From NCBI GenBank assembly GCA_965197795.1, contig OZ240228.1:2356001-2420000 (forward strand): DNA of 64,000 nt, in the 5' to 3' direction. Made by a program: the position numbers and the translations under genes. The notes under the pieces are model-generated. The model was not told the DNA's origin. It was given only the letters and a program-made list of their open reading frames with translations, and did no database searches. Positions 59,395 through 64,000 of the stretch are shown in pieces (the stretch's first letter is position 1; every line of letters begins with the position of its first letter). The stretch comes from WHTK01 sp965197795. Lineage in GTDB: Bacteria > Chloroflexota > Dehalococcoidia > DSTF01 > WHTK01.

Positions 59395-60514
59395 TCACAC
59401 CGTACTTCTTACTGACAACCTCTCGAGCTCTCACGAAGCTCATCGGGCCCACCTGGCGCACGATACCCTTTAGCTCCAACACGGCCAATGCGCTCGAGAC
59501 CGAGGCGATGGGTAATCCGCTGGCGCGCTGCACGTCGTCGATATGGGACGGCTGGCTGGACAGCACGCCCAGCAGCCTGGCTTCGGTGGGATCGGCGGGT
59601 GCTACGTCGCGCAGCTCTATCTGCTGCGTCACCATCGTTAGATTCAACTCCTCCAGTATATCCTCGGTCGACGAGATCAACTTCGCCTCACCGTTGCGGA
59701 TCAGCTTGTTGGCGCCGCGGTGCGTCGGTGCGTAGATGCTGCCCGGCACCGCGAAAACCTCGCGGTTCTGGTCAAGGGCGTAACGCGCGGTAAGCAGGGC
59801 GCCGCTGTCTTCGACTCCTTCGACTACTAACACACCCAGGCTAACAGCACTGAGAATCCGGTTGCGCCTTGAGAAGAACTCGCTGCGCGGTTGCATGCCC
59901 AGTGGGTAATCCGAAACCAGCGCTCCGTGCTCGATGATCTCCTTCGCCAGCCGGGCGTGTTCCGGCGGGTAAACGATGTCGAGCCCGCAGGCGAGGACCG
60001 CTATCGTCCGGCCGTTTGCGGCTATTGCCGCCCGGTGCGCCACGGCGTCGATACCGCGGGCCAGGCCGCTGACCACGGTCACACCGCTCGCAGCGAGGTC
60101 TGTCGCGAAATGCTCCGCCGCCTGCCGTCCGTAGGGCGTCGCCTTGCGGGTGCCGACCACGGCGACGGCGGCCTCGTCCTCGGGCGACAGCTCGCCGCGG
60201 ACGTAGAGCACGGGCGGTTTGTCTTCGATCTCCTTGAGCCGCGCCGGGTACTCCGGGTCCTCCCACGTGAGAGCCCGCACGCCGGCTTTCTCGAGGCGCG
60301 CCATCTCGTCCTCCGGCGACACGGCGTCCCGCTCGGCGACGACGCTGGAGACGGTGGCCTGGTCGATGCCCGCGGCGTGCAACTGGCCGGCGCTGGCCTT
60401 CCACGCCGCCTCCATGCTGCCGAAATGCGACAGCAAGCGGCCTAGCCTCACGCTGCCGATTCGCGGTATGCGGGAGAACGCGACCCAGTACTTGGTCTCA
60501 GAACGGGTGTTCAC
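59387..60514 (-). CDS. dprA: DNA-processing protein DprA
   Basis: A 375-residue DprA/Smf protein. Start GTG at 60514. The N-terminal helical part (YWVAFSRIPRIGSVRLGRLL) precedes the Rossmann-like core VAVVGTRKATPYGRQAAEHFA, VVSGLARGIDAVAHRAAIAANGRTIAVLACGLD, YPLGMQPRSEFFSRRNRI and a C-terminal winged helix (ARLLGVLSSQPSHIDDVQRAS). It loads RecA on incoming single-stranded DNA during transformation. The first 105 or so bases, plus upstream sequence, are duplicated at 61682-61841. Confidence 0.95.
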   Translation of the reverse strand: MNTRSETKYWVAFSRIPRIGSVRLGRLLSHFGSMEAAWKASAGQLHAAGIDQATVSSVVAERDAVSPEDEMARLEKAGVRALTWEDPEYPARLKEIEDKPPVLYVRGELSPEDEAAVAVVGTRKATPYGRQAAEHFATDLAASGVTVVSGLARGIDAVAHRAAIAANGRTIAVLACGLDIVYPPEHARLAKEIIEHGALVSDYPLGMQPRSEFFSRRNRILSAVSLGVLVVEGVEDSGALLTARYALDQNREVFAVPGSIYAPTHRGANKLIRNGEAKLISSTEDILEELNLTMVTQQIELRDVAPADPTEARLLGVLSSQPSHIDDVQRASGLPIASVSSALAVLELKGIVRQVGPMSFVRAREVVSKKYGVND

Positions 60515-60554
60515 TGGCTCCGAATCTTACGCAGCCTGTCAAGCCCCGGGCAAG
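60398..60554. repeat. dprA 5'-end repeat, copy 1 (within and upstream of dprA)
   Basis: This is the dprA start region that recurs at 61682-61841. Shared blocks include ATGCTGCCGAAATGCGAC, ATTCGCGGTATGCGGGAGAA and GAATCTTACGCAGCCTGTCA. The region 60515-60749 holds otherwise no gene. Confidence 0.85.
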
Positions 60555-60749
60555 CGATCATCTCCTCATGGTCCACTGGCGACCAAGCCTCGGCGGGAGG
60601 CTGGCTCAAGCCCTGTCATTGGAGGGATGGCATCCACAGGGTTACAGTGCAGGCCGTTTCTCAGTCTCCTGCATCGTCGCCGAGCGCGATGCCGTTTCGC
60701 CGCACGCCGGACAGCGGCGAGTCCTCGCAGGACGGTCTGTTGCGGGCTG

Positions 60750-61636
60750 TCAGCTGTTGTTAGGGCCATAGGCGTTGGCGATGGCGTCGATGATCTGGTC
60801 GGGTGCGTCCTCTTGGAGATAGTGGCTGGCTGACTCCAGGCGGATCACCTCTGCTTGAGGGAACGCTGCTTCCCATCGCTGGAGAATGCCGCCGCGACCA
60901 AAGACGGGGTCCTTCGTGCCCCATACGAGGACCATCGGTTTGTCACTCAGATTTGACGTGACCCGTTGTTCCAGTTCAGCGAGCCAGGCTTTCGTTGCGC
61001 TGATCTGCTTGGGGAACGCTGCGATGCCTCTGCGCGACTGGGGTGTCGGGACTACGGCGGTGTAGTGTTCGAACTCGGCGTCGGTGAGTTTGGCTTTGAG
61101 TGAGCGCTTCATGGCGGGACTGACGAAGAAGTTCCGCCTAATAATGAGCGCTTGAAGCGGCCAAGAGTTCATCAGTCGACCGAAGAATTTCAGCATGAAA
61201 CTGCCGGAAGGCCAGAACCACGAATTGCCGATCACGAGTCCACCGACACGCTCAGGCATCCGGGAGGCCACGTCCATACCAATGGGGCCCAATCGGCGCC
61301 CATCACCACCATGTCCTGTAAATCAAGGTGTTCGACGAGTTCGCGAACCACCACAGCGTGCTCGCCGGGTGTGTACCCGTAGGGGTCGTCGGGATGGACC
61401 GACAGTCCGAAGCCGGGGTAGTCCATGGCGATGCACCGGAAACGGTCCCTCAGTCCGATCACGACCTTTCGGTACAGGAAGCTCCAGTCGGGGTTCCCGT
61501 GGAAGAGGAGCAGTGGCCGACCGCTGCCCTCGTCGACGTAGTGAATCGGACCGGCCGAACTGGTGAACCATCGCGACTCGAAAGGGTAAAACTCTGATGC
61601 TGGCTCGAAATTGACGATGCCATCAGGACGTTCCAT
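60750..61636 (-). pseudogene. haloalkane-dehalogenase-like alpha/beta hydrolase, frameshifted
   Basis: About 296 residues in two frames. The ATG at 61636 follows AAGGAG. The first frame has AGPIHYVDEGSGRPLLLFHG and NPDWSFLYRKVV (oxyanion hole), MDYPGFGLSVHP and DMVVMGADW, the start of the nucleophile elbow. Near 61283 one base (or four) is missing. The next frame continues GPIGMDVASRMPERVGGLVI and NSWFWPSGSF, and ends with the catalytic-base segment LESASHYLQEDAPDQI. The sequence around DWG-PIG fits haloalkane dehalogenases, with Asp as nucleophile. It lies between the two dprA start copies. Confidence 0.75.
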
Positions 61637-61651
61637 GGTCACTCCTTCGCC

Positions 61652-61801
61652 TCACTGTTCGGCTGAGCCTTCCCCGGGGCCCGCCCTCCACGCCACCTCC
61701 ATGCTGCCGAAATGCGACGGCTTACGGCCAGCTCTCACGCTACCGATTCGCGGTATGCGGGAGAACGCAACCCAGTATTTGGTCTCAGAACAGGTGTTCA
61801 C
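61652..61801 (-). pseudogene. dprA 5'-end remnant
   Basis: A 49-codon frame starting GTG reads VNTCSETKYWVAFSRIPRIG, then SVRAGRKPSHFGSMEVAW, close to the start of intact DprA, and then departs into a short foreign tail (RAGPGEGSAEQ). It stops just before the hydrolase Shine-Dalgarno. The matching sequence extends upstream of the start (61682-61841 in all), so the cargo gene may use a copied dprA promoter. Confidence 0.85.
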
Positions 61802-61876
61802 TGGCCCCGAATCTTACGCAGCCTGTCAAGCTCCGGGCAACGTACAATCGAGGCCAATACCTCCGAGGAGGAGCGG

Positions 61877-62805
61877 ATGATAGCGTACTCGGGCAACGGT
61901 GCCTACTGCTATGCGAACAGCCTCCACATGTGCCTGCGGGCTGCCGGAGCGGCGTACCTACCAGACCCTGACTTTATAGAGTGTCTCACCTTGATGCCCT
62001 TTGGGGCCGGTTACGGCGATACGCTCGGCTTCTTTCCAAGCCCTGCTCGAATCGATCCCGACGTTGGACTCTCTCTAGCTCTTAAGCACGCTGGCTGGAC
62101 GTGCCATGAGTGGAGCCTGCAGCAGCGCTCCGCAGACGCCCTCACTAAGCTAACCGACGTTATTAGCGACGGTCCGGCGCTGATTGGGCCTCTGGACATG
62201 AATCGCCTGTCTTACCATCCCCGGCGAGGTGGAGGCGTCGCAGACCACTACATAGTGGTGCTTGGGAAGCTCGGTAGACGCTTCACGGTCCATGACCCTG
62301 CTGGCTATCCTTTTGCAGAAATCCCAGAAGAGGATCTTGTCGCTGCCTGGTCCGTAGATGCTGGTTATGCTGAGCCGTGTACGCTGAGGTGCGAATTTCA
62401 GCAGAGCGAGACGGTGACGCGTCAAGAGATGACGGACCGAACAGTCTCGGCCTTGCGCGAGATGCTCAGCGCGCAGCCCGAGACCACGTCACCAGTCGAA
62501 GGCTCGGCGGCCTTGCGCCTTGTTTCAGAGAAACTACGACGGCAAGAGGCTCCACCTTCACTTAGAAGCCTGCCGTTCTTTGGTCTCCACTCGGGGCCCG
62601 CCGCTGCGATGACGGAAGCAGATTTCTACTTGCGGCGGGAATGCCGGCCGCCGCTTCGGCGATGATGGAAAAGGCCCGCTTGTTTGGACGTGCTCAGTAT
62701 TACGCGGTTCAAAAAGACTGGAGTGCCGTCGCCAGCGCATTCGACGCACTGGCTGAAGCCGAGGACGAATTTACGTCCGCCGTCCTCGGTGCTAAGGAGC
62801 TTTGA
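61877..62805 (+). CDS. C39/BtrH-N-like papain-fold protein, frameshifted near its end
   Basis: The ATG at 61877 follows GGAGGAG. YSGNGAYCYANSLHMCLRAA carries a likely catalytic Cys in a G-x-x-C helix. VADHYIVVLGKLG supplies His, and FTVHDPAGYPFAEIPEEDL supplies Asp, the order seen in C39 and BtrH N-domain proteins (acyl transfer or peptide/amide processing). Near 62635 one base seems missing; the next frame continues GMPAAASAMMEKARLFGRAQ to AEDEFTSAVLGAKEL and stops at 62805. Without the extra base the frame ends at 62665. Substrate unknown. Confidence 0.6.
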
Positions 62806-62831
62806 ACTCGGCATTGTAGGGTCACTTCCGG

Positions 62832-64000
<1,169 letters not shown>

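Overview
The window is a high-GC bacterial chromosome segment. It reads as a free-living, aerobic, heterotrophic member of the Chloroflexota, most likely Dehalococcoidia/SAR202-like. This placement is an inference from gene content: several luciferase-like (LLM) flavin-dependent oxidoreductases, a Rieske dioxygenase end, gentisate-type cupin dioxygenase, CoxS/M/G proteins, an archaellin-like protein, a lone pyruvate phosphate dikinase and a MoaD-MoaE fusion. There is no rRNA here to confirm it. One tRNA gene, tRNA-Pro(CGG), is present. No CRISPR array, complete IS element or prophage was seen.

Layout. 0-9.5 kb: catabolic and accessory genes (Rieske end, LLM oxidoreductase, LOG protein, DinB-like protein, 3-hydroxyisobutyrate-dehydrogenase-like reductase divergent from an HpcH/HpaI aldolase, a LuxR-HTH membrane protein, TrmH methyltransferase, flavin reductase). 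9.5-18 kb: archaellin-like protein, folP-folK, Trm112, gyrA, a BrnT/RHH toxin-antitoxin cassette next to a class-C26 amidotransferase, a TPR protein and tRNA-Pro. 18-22 kb: an overlapping glycan operon (glycosyltransferase, flippase, glycosyltransferase) and pterin carbinolamine dehydratase. 22-31 kb: a broken MMPL transporter with its TetR regulator, a second LLM oxidoreductase, a lipoprotein, ppdK and a flavin reductase. 32-38.8 kb: cupin dioxygenase, L-2-hydroxyglutarate oxidase, RumA-type RNA methyltransferase with cassettes at its 3' end, Maf and a third, broken LLM gene. 39-47 kb: coxS-coxM-coxG without coxL, a short atypical island, an MmgE/PrpD protein, a CAP-domain lipoprotein, a nucleotidyltransferase-like protein, ComF and MoaD-MoaE. 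47.7-52.5 kb: a replication cluster read on the minus strand as rplI, dnaB, dnaD-like, tandem-AAA loader. 52.5-64 kb: purL, an epimerase, xer-topA-dprA, a haloalkane-dehalogenase-like gene, a C39/BtrH-like protein and a CBS/CorC protein cut by the window end.

Two patterns stand out. First, at three separate loci the end of a housekeeping gene is duplicated and small cargo genes lie between the copies: the 3' end of the C26 amidotransferase around a toxin-antitoxin pair, the 3' end of rumA three times around two single-gene cargoes, and the 5' end of dprA around a hydrolase. Where I aligned them, the longer copies are about 90% identical, so they are not simple assembly duplications. They suggest a recurrent gene-end integration process. 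Second, about ten otherwise recognisable genes carry single-base frameshifts, and nearly all (13 of 14 inferred events) are one-base deletions. That bias points to uncorrected long-read assembly error for many of them, so the broken genes should be read with caution.

Start codons were chosen by Shine-Dalgarno sequence, domain start and overlap with neighbours. All family calls come from reading motifs, not from database searches.
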